DNA from: JANXVR01 sp034667405
GTDB taxonomy: Bacteria; Actinomycetota; UBA4738; HRBIN12
Direction: 5' to 3'
Length of the DNA: 64,000 nt
Assembly: GCA_034667405.1 (NCBI GenBank)
Contig: JAXDJX010000029.1
Span: 1 to 64,000, forward strand
How positions within the stretch are numbered: the first letter of the stretch is position 1; each line of letters starts with the position of its first letter. The notes beneath the pieces were generated by a model that had not been told where the DNA came from, did no database searches, and worked only from the letters and a program-made list of their open reading frames with translations. Positions 19,715 through 28,489 of the stretch are shown here, in pieces. A program made the translations under genes and the position numbers.

Positions 19715-20146
19715 TCAAAGGCTCGTTCGATGGTCCCAGGCATCGATGTCCCCCGACCCCAGATGCAGGAACGCCAGCGCAGGCACCGAGGCGGTGAATC
19801 GTTCGAATCCGTCGTCGGCCAGGAACGTCCGGTATTTCTCGTGGAACGCCGTCATCGGGGCGCGGAGAGCCGGGTCTTCCACCGTGATCGGCGTGGCGAT
19901 CCCGTAGAGCCGGACCCCCGCCAGATCGACCCATTCATGGCCCCGATCGATGACCGCGCTCACCCGCGGTTCGGTCACGGCGTTCTTCCAGGTGATGTCG
20001 TCCTGCCGCGTGGCGACATAGAGCCCGTCCTCGAGCCAGACGAACCAGCGCGTGGCGATGTGAGGGGCACCGTTGGCGCCGACGGTGGCGATCCGGCAGG
20101 CCGGCACATCGCGGAAGGCCTTCCGGAGTCCTTCGTAGACCTCCAT
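19715..20146 (-). CDS. pyridoxamine 5'-phosphate oxidase-like (flavin split-barrel) protein
   Basis: This 143-residue protein has the PPOX/F420-dependent split-barrel fold pattern: RIATVGANGAPHIATRWFVW near the N-terminus, then YVATRQDDITWKNAVTEPRV. Members bind FMN, F420 or heme and act as small oxidoreductases; the substrate cannot be told. The ATG at 20144-20146 overlaps the prenyl synthase stop by one base, so the two are co-transcribed. Confidence 0.75.
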   Translation of the reverse strand: MEVYEGLRKAFRDVPACRIATVGANGAPHIATRWFVWLEDGLYVATRQDDITWKNAVTEPRVSAVIDRGHEWVDLAGVRLYGIATPITVEDPALRAPMTAFHEKYRTFLADDGFERFTASVPALAFLHLGSGDIDAWDHRTSL

Positions 20147-21033
20147 CAGGCTCGCACCATCCCCGCAAGTTCGAAGAGGGCGGCCGCGGCGACCGGCTCC
20201 AACCCGACGTCGCTCGATACGGCCTGAGACGCGCTCACGAGCCGGTCGACGGTCTTGGCGGTTGCCCCGTGCGTGGCGTCCCCGTCCCGGAGATCGTCGC
20301 GCAGCTGGAACGCCTCGCCGAGCGGTTCGCCGAAAGCGACCAGCGCCCGGAGCAGATCGCCGTCGATCCCGTCCTCCGATGCGAGGTCGGCGCCCATGAG
20401 AAGCGGTCCGGTGACGGTGTATCGCCCCCCTTTGAGGTTGGCGGCAAGCCGGCCGGCGCGCTGATCCGAACGCGCCTTCCCCGAGACGTCCAGGAACTGT
20501 CCGACCGCCATGTCGCGGCGGACCGCGTACGCCCTGGCCAGGGCCCGTGTCACCCGAGACGTGTCGAAACCGCTGGTCAGAAGCAGTTCGTCGGCCCAGA
20601 CGGCCGCCAGGTCGCCGATGAGGATGGCGCCCGAGATGCCGGTTCGATCCGCGTCCCCGTCGCCCGCAGCTGCCGCGTCGGTGGCCAGGTGGGCATGCAC
20701 CGAGGGCGCGCCCCGACGTTCGTCCGCTCCGTCCATCACGTCGTCATGGATGAGCGCGAACGTATGGAAGAGTTCCAGCGATGCCGCCGCGCGGATGATC
20801 CGATCGTCGGGAACACCGCCCGCCGCGCGATAGCCCCAATAGCCGAGTGCCGGGCGCAGCCGCTTGCCTCCCGAGTCCACGAGGCGAAGAACCTGGTCGG
20901 CCGGCGTGACCGCCGCAGGATGGAGTGTGGCCAACTCGGCACGCTTCTGCGTCAGGAACGCCAGGAGAGCGGCGTCGACGTCGGCGCGAAGGTCCTGGGG
21001 CGAGGGTGAGATCAACACGGGATCCGGGCTCAC
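20146..21033 (-). CDS. short-chain polyprenyl diphosphate synthase (GGPP/FPP synthase type)
   Basis: This 295-residue prenyltransferase has GGKRLRP, the first aspartate motif LIHDDVMDGADERRG and the second, FQLRDDLRDGD. The fifth residue before the first motif is Phe, which in this family limits chain length, so farnesyl or geranylgeranyl diphosphate is the likely product. It could feed CtaB (farnesyl) in the divergent gene or the long-chain synthase at 2919-3926. The start is GTG 21031-21033, with a TACTGT box only 5 nt before it, so the transcript is probably leaderless. Confidence 0.85.
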   Translation of the reverse strand: MSPDPVLISPSPQDLRADVDAALLAFLTQKRAELATLHPAAVTPADQVLRLVDSGGKRLRPALGYWGYRAAGGVPDDRIIRAAASLELFHTFALIHDDVMDGADERRGAPSVHAHLATDAAAAGDGDADRTGISGAILIGDLAAVWADELLLTSGFDTSRVTRALARAYAVRRDMAVGQFLDVSGKARSDQRAGRLAANLKGGRYTVTGPLLMGADLASEDGIDGDLLRALVAFGEPLGEAFQLRDDLRDGDATHGATAKTVDRLVSASQAVSSDVGLEPVAAAALFELAGMVRA

Positions 21034-21038
21034 GCGGC

Positions 21039-21082
21039 ACAGTATCGCCGAACACCGGATGTTCGGACGACGGACGTATCAT
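21039..21082. promoter_or_regulatory. divergent promoter pair around a 7-bp-arm dyad
   Basis: Between the prenyl synthase (minus) and ctaAB (plus) are two outward -10 boxes: TACTGT on minus (21039-21044) and TATCAT on plus (21077-21082). Between them lies the perfect dyad CCGAACA-CCGGA-TGTTCGG (21048-21066), placed where both -35 regions should be. It is a plausible operator for an unidentified regulator; no protein here is known to bind it. Confidence 0.4.
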
Positions 21083-21093
21083 GGCGCCGCCCG

Positions 21094-22938
21094 ATGCCGA
21101 CCATGACCCGATTCCAGAAGCTCACCCTCGCCACCGCGGCCGTCACCGTGGTCCTGTTCGCCGTCGGCGGATTGGTGCGTGGGACGGGGTCGGGCCTTGG
21201 ATGCTCCACCTGGCCGCTATGCACCCCCGGACACCTCTTCCCTAGCGGGAACATCCACTCGCTGATCGAGTTCTCGCACCGCATCTTCGTGGTCTGCACC
21301 ACGATTCTGGTCGCGGTCACGGCGTACTTCGCCTGGAAGGACCACCGTGGCGACAGCTCCATCGTGCGAGCTGCCCTCATCGCCCTTCCGCTGGTCCTGG
21401 CGCAGGCGGTGGTCGGCGGACTCCTCGTCAACCACGAGCTCGACCCCTATTGGGTCACGGGACACTTCGTGGTGGCCCTTGTGTTCGTCGCCGATGTCAT
21501 CTACCTGGCCGTACAGTCGTTCCGGACGGAGCGGCCCGGGCGACAGGGCAGCGTCGATGCGGCACTCGCGGGCTTCTCCCGTCTCACGATGACCATCGCG
21601 GCCGGCACCGGCTTGCTGCTGCTCGCCGGAACGTGGGTGCGGGTCAGAGACGTGACGAACGGGCTGGCCTTCACCGACTGGCCGCTCGCCGACGGCAAGT
21701 TGGTTCCTGCGCTTGGGGGCGTCGCGACGCCGACATTCCTGCACCGGGTGCTGTCCGCCGTCGTATCCGTGCTGGTGGTCTACGCGGTGATCCGCGCAAG
21801 GACGATGGCGCCCAGGCAGCGGCAGCTGGTTCGGCTCACGACGCTCACGCTGGCGCTGTTCTTGGTGCAGATCATGGTGGGGGCCGCGCAGGTCTGGACG
21901 CACCTGAAGCCATGGGCCGTGGTGGTCCACGTGGGAGTGTCGGTGCTCATCTGGGCGTCGGTGGTCACCCTGGCGGTTATCGCACGCGGGCTCAGCCGGC
22001 ACGCCGAGCCGGCCGTCCTGGGCGAGGAACTGCGAGCCGCAGATGCCGGCCTGCCGCCGCTGCGAGATACGCTCACTGCCTACTACCGGCTGATCAAACC
22101 GCGGATCATCATCCTCCTGCTGATCACGACGGTGCCTGCCATGATCCTTGCAGGGCACCGCGTTCCGTCGATCTGGCTCATGCTCGCGACCCTGGTCGGC
22201 GGTACGGCCGCCGCGGGGTCGGCCAACGCGATCAACATGTACCTGGACCGCGACATCGACGAGATCATGCAGCGGACCCGCTCGCGCCCGCTCCCCTCCC
22301 AGGCGGTGACACCCGAGCGCGCGCTGCGGTTCGGGTTCTTCCTGGGAGCGCTGTCGTTCTTCTTCCTTGCCATCCTGGTGAATACCGTGGCGGCCTCGCT
22401 GGCCCTATCCGCGATCGCCTTCTACGTGTTCGTCTACACGATGTGGCTGAAACGTTCGACGGCGCAGAACATCGTGATCGGAGGTGCGGCCGGCGCCGCT
22501 CCGGCGTTGATCGGGTGGGCGGCGGTCACCGGCGGATTGGCGCTCCCCGCGTGGATCTTGTTCGCGATCGTGTTCGTGTGGACGCCGCCGCATTTCTGGG
22601 CGCTCGCCATGCGCTACGAGGGTGACTACGCGGCTGCCGGAGTCCCGATGCTGCCGGTGGTCCGCGGCCAGGACGAGACGCGCCGCCAGATCTTCCTGTA
22701 CTCGCTCCTGCTCTTCGCCGTCACGATCGCGCTGTGGCCACTCGGCCACATGGGCACGGTCTATCTGGTCGTGGCCGTCGGGCTGGGAGGGGTGTTCTGC
22801 TATAAGGCCCTGATCCTCTGGCGGACGCCTTCCCCTCAGCGCGCGTGGAAACTCTTCGGCTTCTCGATCGTGTACCTGTCAGCACTCTTCGGCGCCGTGG
22901 CCGTGGATGCCGTGCTCCCGGTGGCTCCGCTGCGCTGA
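21094..22938 (+). CDS. fused heme A synthase - protoheme IX farnesyltransferase (CtaA-CtaB)
   Basis: This 614-residue membrane protein joins two enzymes of heme A synthesis. Residues about 1-310 are CtaA-like, with paired His motifs (EFSHRIF, VTGHF, LHRVLS, VVHVGVS) for heme. Residues about 330-614 are a UbiA-family heme O synthase (CtaB) with NMYLDRDIDEIMQRTRSRPL and WTPPHFWALAMRYEGDY. CtaB farnesylates protoheme and CtaA oxidises heme O to heme A for the caa3 oxidase at 23.5-29.6 kb. The order is CtaA then CtaB. ATG 21094 is used; ATG 21103 is possible. I see no stop or frameshift at the joint. Confidence 0.92.
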   Translation: MPTMTRFQKLTLATAAVTVVLFAVGGLVRGTGSGLGCSTWPLCTPGHLFPSGNIHSLIEFSHRIFVVCTTILVAVTAYFAWKDHRGDSSIVRAALIALPLVLAQAVVGGLLVNHELDPYWVTGHFVVALVFVADVIYLAVQSFRTERPGRQGSVDAALAGFSRLTMTIAAGTGLLLLAGTWVRVRDVTNGLAFTDWPLADGKLVPALGGVATPTFLHRVLSAVVSVLVVYAVIRARTMAPRQRQLVRLTTLTLALFLVQIMVGAAQVWTHLKPWAVVVHVGVSVLIWASVVTLAVIARGLSRHAEPAVLGEELRAADAGLPPLRDTLTAYYRLIKPRIIILLLITTVPAMILAGHRVPSIWLMLATLVGGTAAAGSANAINMYLDRDIDEIMQRTRSRPLPSQAVTPERALRFGFFLGALSFFFLAILVNTVAASLALSAIAFYVFVYTMWLKRSTAQNIVIGGAAGAAPALIGWAAVTGGLALPAWILFAIVFVWTPPHFWALAMRYEGDYAAAGVPMLPVVRGQDETRRQIFLYSLLLFAVTIALWPLGHMGTVYLVVAVGLGGVFCYKALILWRTPSPQRAWKLFGFSIVYLSALFGAVAVDAVLPVAPLR

Positions 22939-22945
22939 TCGTTGG

Positions 22946-23488
22946 CTAGGGAGCACCCGAAGGCGATGACGAGGCGGAGTTCGGCGACGCGAGGACCACG
23001 TCCAGGTAGTGGCGAACCTCCGCCGCGGACGTTTTCCCGAGGAAGAGATATCGCTGCATCCCGGAGGCGTCCACGATGACCGTGTCGGGGACCCCCGAGA
23101 ACTTCAACTGCGCGGCCGTGCGACCCGAGGGGTCGGCCACACTGGGATAGGGAACGTCGTATCGCGCCAACCACGTTCGGGCGGCTGCATTGTCATCCGC
23201 GTAGTCCACGCCCAGGAACTCGACGCCTTCCGAGCGGTAGGCATGCGCGATCCTGACCAGATCGGGCTGTTCGAGCCTGCAGGGCGTGCACCATTGCGCC
23301 CAGACGTTCAGGACCAAGACTTTGCCAAGGTAATCGGCACTCGAGAGCTTCGATCCGTCGGTGACGGAGAGACCCGAGATGGTAGGGAGCGGTTCGTGCA
23401 TCGTCACCACGTGGGACGAACCGGCGCTCTTCGTGCATCCGGGCAATACGAGCATGAGGAAGAGCGCGAGGGCGAGGGTCCGGCGCAT
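22946..23488 (-). CDS. TlpA/ResA-like lipoprotein thioredoxin
   Basis: This 180-residue exported thiol-disulfide oxidoreductase has an N-terminal signal ending in LPGC (lipobox, Cys 18) and the active site WAQWCTPC. The cis-Pro segment is FSGVPDTVIVD. It probably acts outside the membrane, reducing cytochrome c or CuA-site cysteines, given the neighbouring cytochrome genes; that link is inference. It is tail-to-tail with ctaAB (7 bp). TAGCGT lies 8 nt before the ATG (23497-23502), suggesting a very short leader. Confidence 0.85.
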   Translation of the reverse strand: MRRTLALALFLMLVLPGCTKSAGSSHVVTMHEPLPTISGLSVTDGSKLSSADYLGKVLVLNVWAQWCTPCRLEQPDLVRIAHAYRSEGVEFLGVDYADDNAAARTWLARYDVPYPSVADPSGRTAAQLKFSGVPDTVIVDASGMQRYLFLGKTSAAEVRHYLDVVLASPNSASSSPSGAP

Positions 23489-23525
23489 AGGGCCTCACGC
23501 TAACAGCGGAGGACGCAGAGGAGGG

Positions 23526-24827
23526 TCACTTGACGGTGACGGTTCCCGTCATGGTGGTGTGGACATCGCATCGGAAGTAATAGGTGCCCGGATCGAGCGC
23601 CGGGATGTCGTAGACGGTGGTCGTCGGTCCGGTGACGACCTCGCCGTTGAACACCGGGGTCGCGTACCCGCTGTCCGAGTAGATGGCGAAGTTGTGCGGC
23701 GTGCCGGAGTCCTTGTTGTCGAAGGTGAGAGCGATCCCTTTGCCTGCCGGCAACATCAGCGAAGACGTACTGAACTGGATCGCCTGCGCACTGATCTCGG
23801 CCGCGGCGCTGGCTCCGCCGCCCCCGTCGCCCGGCTTGGGGGATGCCGATGTCGATGTGGGCGGCGGAGGAGGCTCCGAACCGCCGCCGTCATGACCGCC
23901 CGACCCACCAACCACCACGGTTCCCGCCATCGTGGGATGCACGTCGCAGTGGAAGTAATAGGTGCCGGCGTCCAGAGCCGGGACGTCGTAGGTGATCTTG
24001 TTCGGCCCCGTCACCAGATCCCCGGTGAAGACGGATGTGGTGTGGGCCTCATCGGAGAAGATCGCGATGTTGTGCGGGGTTCCCGCGTCCTTGTTGTCGA
24101 AGTTGATCGTGGACGGTTGCGCCGCGGGCAGTTCGATCTTGTCGGTGGAGAACTTGAGGCCGCTCGCGCTGATGTCGACCCCACCTGCCCCGCCGGCGCC
24201 CTCTGCGACGGTGAGTTCGCCGTGCATCGTCGTGGGATGCACATCGCAGTGGAAGAAATAGGTGCCCGCCTCAAGCGGCTTCACGTCCACCGTGAGCTTC
24301 GCCGGACCGGGAACCGGAGGTTTGGTCCCCAGGAGCGCGGCCGAGGGGTCCTTTGCCGGGTCCGCCGCATACACGGCCACGTTGTGGGGAACACCTGCCT
24401 CCTGGTTGTCGAGCACGATCTCGATGGGTGCGCCCGGAGCGGCGGACAACGTGGTCGGCTCGAACCCCTTCGCTGCGGCGCCGGGGGGTGCGGTGAGGGC
24501 GAGCACCTGCGGCGGCACGGAATGGCCCGCCTCGGGCTCGGGTCCGGTCGTGAGGATCGCGGTACCCCCGATGAGCATGCAGGAGCCGACCACCCCGACC
24601 GTGAGTCCCGCCAGCGCGCCGCTCGATACTTTCTTCCGTGTCGCGACGAACGTGGCGATCCCCATGATTGCGATCGCTGCGGCAAGCGCCACCGCCGTCG
24701 CCGCGTGGTGGGACACCGACAACAGGATGCGAGAGAACCCGAACAAGGCGAGGGCGATAACCGCCAGGCACCCGAACGGGATGAGTATCGGAAGCAGCAG
24801 GCTCTCGCGGTTGTTCTGTTCGCTCAT
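23526..24827 (-). CDS. membrane-anchored triple cupredoxin protein
   Basis: This 433-residue protein has three N-terminal TM helices (about 11-38, 42-62, 72-93) followed by three plastocyanin-like domains (about 105-207, 217-307, 343-433). Each domain keeps a full type 1 copper ligand set: H148/C194/H197/M201, H252/C294/H297/M300 and H378/C420/H423/M426. Domain 1 has one more residue between His and Met than the other two. A Gly/Pro/Ser linker (about 308-342) separates domains 2 and 3. It is the last gene of the caa3 operon (ATGA overlap with ctaG), so it may shuttle electrons to the oxidase or store copper for CuA assembly; neither is shown. The ATG is 24825-24827. Confidence 0.85.
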   Translation of the reverse strand: MSEQNNRESLLLPILIPFGCLAVIALALFGFSRILLSVSHHAATAVALAAAIAIMGIATFVATRKKVSSGALAGLTVGVVGSCMLIGGTAILTTGPEPEAGHSVPPQVLALTAPPGAAAKGFEPTTLSAAPGAPIEIVLDNQEAGVPHNVAVYAADPAKDPSAALLGTKPPVPGPAKLTVDVKPLEAGTYFFHCDVHPTTMHGELTVAEGAGGAGGVDISASGLKFSTDKIELPAAQPSTINFDNKDAGTPHNIAIFSDEAHTTSVFTGDLVTGPNKITYDVPALDAGTYYFHCDVHPTMAGTVVVGGSGGHDGGGSEPPPPPTSTSASPKPGDGGGGASAAAEISAQAIQFSTSSLMLPAGKGIALTFDNKDSGTPHNFAIYSDSGYATPVFNGEVVTGPTTTVYDIPALDPGTYYFRCDVHTTMTGTVTVK

Positions 24828-25648
24828 CGTGACTCCGTCCCGATCGCTCCCGGAGGCCGCCACGGAAGGCGCCCCATATCCTCACGTTCTTCCTTGGCGT
24901 ACCAGCGGAAGAAGACCGTGGCGATGAACCCCCACAGGATCAGGCCGCCGATGAGCTTCATCGTGAGACCGGCGATCAGCTGGTCACGCAGTGGCCCCCA
25001 ACCCCAGATGCGCGGGAACGTCGCGTAGATGGGGTAGAGGGGATGCGTCCCGAACGTCAGGAACGACGCGGGGATGGTCGGTGCCAGCGATTGGAAGAAC
25101 AGGTACATCATCTGTCCCGGCGCCGGGAGCCCCGGATACTCGGGGAGCGTCGACATGACCGGCCACCACATGATCAGAGCAGAAGCCACCAGCAGGACGT
25201 GCAGGCTGAAGTGCAGCAGCTGCGACTGGACCGATGCGGTCACGATGGCGGGCCAGTGGGTGAAGAGCAACACGCCGTTGAACCACAGGAGTGCGAGCAC
25301 CGGGCGCGTCATGAAGCCGAAGAAGGCGCCGACGGCTTTGGGCCGGAGCATCCGGCGAAGCATCCACGCGGGGATCCCGGCGATCAGGAGCGGCGGAGCG
25401 ACCAACGTGAAGAGCATGTGCTGCACCATGTGCATGGAATAGAGGTATCGCTCGGCCAGGTCGTGGATCGGATAATCCGCGCCGATCCAGAGCACCGCCA
25501 TCCCTGCAAGGAACAACTTCTTCCGCCGGGCGGGCGTGATCTCCCCGGTGGACGCAGCGTGACGACGGCACGAGATCAGGTAGGCCGCGACGATCGACCC
25601 GAACAGCAGCCAGACGTCGATGTGCAGGTGCCAAGGGGGCAGCGTCAT
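24824..25648 (-). CDS. ctaG: cytochrome c oxidase assembly factor CtaG (caa3 type)
   Basis: This 274-residue multi-helix membrane protein of the caa3_CtaG family is thought to help copper delivery to subunit I. YLYSMHMVQHMLFTLVAPPL and the following PAWMLRR are typical. It lies directly after subunit IV in the oxidase operon (4 bp gap). The ATG is 25646-25648. Confidence 0.9.
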   Translation of the reverse strand: MTLPPWHLHIDVWLLFGSIVAAYLISCRRHAASTGEITPARRKKLFLAGMAVLWIGADYPIHDLAERYLYSMHMVQHMLFTLVAPPLLIAGIPAWMLRRMLRPKAVGAFFGFMTRPVLALLWFNGVLLFTHWPAIVTASVQSQLLHFSLHVLLVASALIMWWPVMSTLPEYPGLPAPGQMMYLFFQSLAPTIPASFLTFGTHPLYPIYATFPRIWGWGPLRDQLIAGLTMKLIGGLILWGFIATVFFRWYAKEEREDMGRLPWRPPGAIGTESR

Positions 25649-25652
25649 CCCA

Positions 25653-25949
25653 CTACCTCAAGAAAACCTTGAACAGGATGAGCACGATAAGGAACAACGT
25701 GAGCGCCAGCGACAGGCCCATGAGGAAGAACCGCGCATAACGGCGATCGTCGAACTTCAGGTGCATGAAGTACATGACCACCAAGATGAACTTGAGCGCG
25801 GCCAGCGCCAAGAGCGTGACGATGAGCGTGGCGCTTCCCAGGTTCGCGTACTTGGCCGCGACCTCCAGGCCGGTGAGGACCGCGAGGATGATCCCGATCC
25901 GGATGTATTCCTTGACGCTCGGATGGTGACCGTGTTCGACGTCTGCCAT
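25653..25949 (-). CDS. ctaF: cytochrome c oxidase subunit IV (prokaryotic type)
   Basis: This 98-residue protein has three hydrophobic helices and the small-subunit pattern LKFILVVMYFMHLKFD of the bacterial COX4 family. It is non-catalytic and probably stabilises the caa3 complex. It is separated from ctaE by one base. The ATG is 25947-25949. Confidence 0.88.
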   Translation of the reverse strand: MADVEHGHHPSVKEYIRIGIILAVLTGLEVAAKYANLGSATLIVTLLALAALKFILVVMYFMHLKFDDRRYARFFLMGLSLALTLFLIVLILFKVFLR

Positions 25950-25950
25950 G

Positions 25951-26589
25951 TCACTTCCCTCCCGTGGGACCGGTGGGGATCAGGTATACGACGGCGAAGA
26001 TGACGATCCAGACGATATCCACGAAGTGCCAATAGAGCCCGATCATCTCGACGGAGAAGCCGTGGTCATCGGGCAGCCGTCCGGCCTGTGAGAACGACGT
26101 GAGGGTCAGCAACATGATGATGCCCACGGTCACGTGTACCCCGTGGAAGCCCGTCAGCACGTAGAAGGTGGTGCCGAACAAGTTCGTGCCGAGAGCCAGG
26201 CCTTCCTTCGAAAACGCGGTGAACTCGTAGACCTGGCCACCCACGAACGTCATGCCGAGCAGCGCGGTCACCAGCAGCCAGACGCGCATCCGGACCAGGT
26301 CCGCTTTCTGCGCCGCCGAAACCGCCAGCACCATGGTGAGCGAGCTCGCCAGTAGCACGAACGACGACACCGATGTGTACGGGATGTCGAAGACGTCGTT
26401 GGGATAAGGGCCGACCTTGCTCGCGCCGCGATAGAGCAGGTACGTGGTGATGAGCGCCCCGAACAGCAGGCACTCGGACGCGAGGAAGATCCACATGGCG
26501 AGCTTCGTACTGGGGAGGCCCGTCGTGGTGGCGTGCTCCTGTGCCTTCGCCACGGGGGTCTCGTGCGATCCTGCGATGACCTCTGCCAC
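25951..26589 (-). CDS. ctaE: cytochrome c oxidase subunit III
   Basis: This 212-residue membrane protein has five hydrophobic segments; TKLAMWIFLASECLLFGALI, GFHGVHVTVGI and GLYWHFVDIVWIVIF are typical of subunit III. The start is GTG 26587-26589, 12 bp after ctaD. Confidence 0.94.
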   Translation of the reverse strand: MAEVIAGSHETPVAKAQEHATTTGLPSTKLAMWIFLASECLLFGALITTYLLYRGASKVGPYPNDVFDIPYTSVSSFVLLASSLTMVLAVSAAQKADLVRMRVWLLVTALLGMTFVGGQVYEFTAFSKEGLALGTNLFGTTFYVLTGFHGVHVTVGIIMLLTLTSFSQAGRLPDDHGFSVEMIGLYWHFVDIVWIVIFAVVYLIPTGPTGGK

Positions 26590-26601
26590 GAGCCCCCCTT
26601 C

Positions 26602-28479
26602 CTACTCCGCCACCGAGGGCTCGAGGCTCCAGCCCACGAACCCGACCAGGATGATGAACGCGCCCGCGCCCACCAGGAACCAGCTGTAGAGGATGCCGTA
26701 GGCGATGGTCGGCAATCCGATCGCGGCCACCAGTGGCCAGAAGGACGGACTCGGCAGATGGATCGCATGCCCGCCCGAATGCCCCGGGTCATGCTCGGGA
26801 GCGGCGCCGGCGGGGATGCGAATCAATTCGCCGGTCCGTTCGTCGACGGTGTATTTGCGGTGCCAGAACTCGTCGAGCCCGTGGACCTCGGGTTCCTCCT
26901 CGAAGTTGTGGGCGGGGGGCGGTGAGGAGGTCATCCACTCCATGGTCCGCGCGTCCCAGGGGTCTTCGTTCTCCAAGCCCTTGGGGTGTCGCGACGTCTT
27001 GAGCAGGTTCACGATGAACACGAGGACGCCGGCGGCGATCAAGAACGCGCCCGCCGTCGCAAGCTGGTTGTAGAACGTGAGTCCGAGCGTGGACGGGTAG
27101 GTGTAGGTGCGCCGGATCATCCCTTGCAGCCCCAAGATGTGCATGGGACCGAACGTGAGGTTCATGCCGATGACGAACAGCCAGAAGTGGACCTTGCCGA
27201 GCCGTTCGGACAGCTGCTTGCCGAAGACCTTCGGCCACCAGTAGTACATCCCTCCGAACAGACCGAAGATGGCGCCGCCGAAGAGCACGTAGTGGAAGTG
27301 GGCCACCACGTAGTAGGTGTCGGTCTGCTGGTAGTCCGCCGGAACGATGGAGTGCGTCACACCGGATAGTCCGCCGATCACGAACAAGGCGATCCCGCCC
27401 ACGGCGAACAACATCGGCGAGTCGAAATGCAGATCGCCCCGGGCCATGGTCGCCATCCAATTGAAGATCTTCACGCCGGTGGGCACGGCGATGATGGCCG
27501 TCGAGACACCGAACGCGGTGTTCGCGACCGGACCCAAGCCGGCGGCGAACATGTGGTGTGCCCACACCCCGAATCCGATGAACCCGATCGCGATGCCGCT
27601 GAACGCCACGAACTGATATCCGAACAAGGGCTTCCGGCTGAACACCGGCAGGATCTCGCTGAAGATCCCGAACGCGGGGAGCACAAGGATGTAGACCTCG
27701 GGATGTCCGAAGAGCCAGAACAGGTGCTGCCACAGGATCGGATCACCGCCTGCCGTCGGGTCGAAGAAATGCGTCCCGAACCGGCGGTCCATGAGCATCT
27801 CCACCAGCGCCACCGTGATGATGGGGAGACTGAACGCGAGCAGGAACTGCACGACGAGTCCCATCCAGATGAAGATGGGCATCCGGAACAGGGTCATCCC
27901 CTTGGCCCGCATATTGATGATCGTGACCGCAAGGTTCACCGCGCCAGCCGACGACGCGATACCGGTGATGAGCAGGCCGAGCGTGTAGAACGTCATCCCG
28001 ATCGACGGGTCGGTCGTGGAGTTCGGCGGGTAGCCGAACCATCCGCCGTTGGGCGCTCCGCCCAGGAACCAGCTGGAGTAGAGGAACAGCCCACCCAGGA
28101 TGAACGCCCAGAAGCTGTACGCGTTCAGCCGCGGGAACGCGACGTCCCGCGCACCGATCATCAACGGGATCAGATAGTTGAAGAACGCCGCGCTCATCGG
28201 CATGACGAACAAGAAGATCATCGTGAGGCCGTGCATCGTGAAGATCTGGTTGTACTGAGCGGGGTTCACCAGATGCCCATCCGGGCTCGCGAGCTGCGAA
28301 CGGATCAGCAACGCCTCGAGCCCGCCGATCAAGAAGAAGACGAATGAGGACCCGCCGTACATCAGGCCGATCTTCTTGTGGTCCACCGTGGTGAACCAGC
28401 TCCAGAAGCCGGTCGTGGCGGAAGGACGACGGATGACGCCGTTGCCCGTGGGCTCAGTCCCCATGGTCACGCTCGCCAT
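26602..28479 (-). CDS. ctaD: cytochrome c oxidase subunit I
   Basis: This 625-residue catalytic heme-copper subunit has the CuB His and cross-linked Tyr in HPEVYILVLPAFG, the histidine pair in WAHHMFAAG and the heme ligands in VVAHFHYVLFGG. The K/D-channel Glu in HPEVY marks an A-type enzyme. The last 90 residues carry an extra two-helix domain (PSFWPLVAAIGLP...) resembling a fused small subunit. ATG 28477-28479 lies 10 bp after ctaC. Confidence 0.96.
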   Translation of the reverse strand: MASVTMGTEPTGNGVIRRPSATTGFWSWFTTVDHKKIGLMYGGSSFVFFLIGGLEALLIRSQLASPDGHLVNPAQYNQIFTMHGLTMIFLFVMPMSAAFFNYLIPLMIGARDVAFPRLNAYSFWAFILGGLFLYSSWFLGGAPNGGWFGYPPNSTTDPSIGMTFYTLGLLITGIASSAGAVNLAVTIINMRAKGMTLFRMPIFIWMGLVVQFLLAFSLPIITVALVEMLMDRRFGTHFFDPTAGGDPILWQHLFWLFGHPEVYILVLPAFGIFSEILPVFSRKPLFGYQFVAFSGIAIGFIGFGVWAHHMFAAGLGPVANTAFGVSTAIIAVPTGVKIFNWMATMARGDLHFDSPMLFAVGGIALFVIGGLSGVTHSIVPADYQQTDTYYVVAHFHYVLFGGAIFGLFGGMYYWWPKVFGKQLSERLGKVHFWLFVIGMNLTFGPMHILGLQGMIRRTYTYPSTLGLTFYNQLATAGAFLIAAGVLVFIVNLLKTSRHPKGLENEDPWDARTMEWMTSSPPPAHNFEEEPEVHGLDEFWHRKYTVDERTGELIRIPAGAAPEHDPGHSGGHAIHLPSPSFWPLVAAIGLPTIAYGILYSWFLVGAGAFIILVGFVGWSLEPSVAE

Positions 28480-28489
28480 GTGTCCTCCA

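Noticed and set aside
26080..26110. TGTGAGAACGACGTGAG as a second Rex box
   Set aside because: Only one arm resembles the consensus, it lies inside ctaE coding sequence, and no inverted partner is present.
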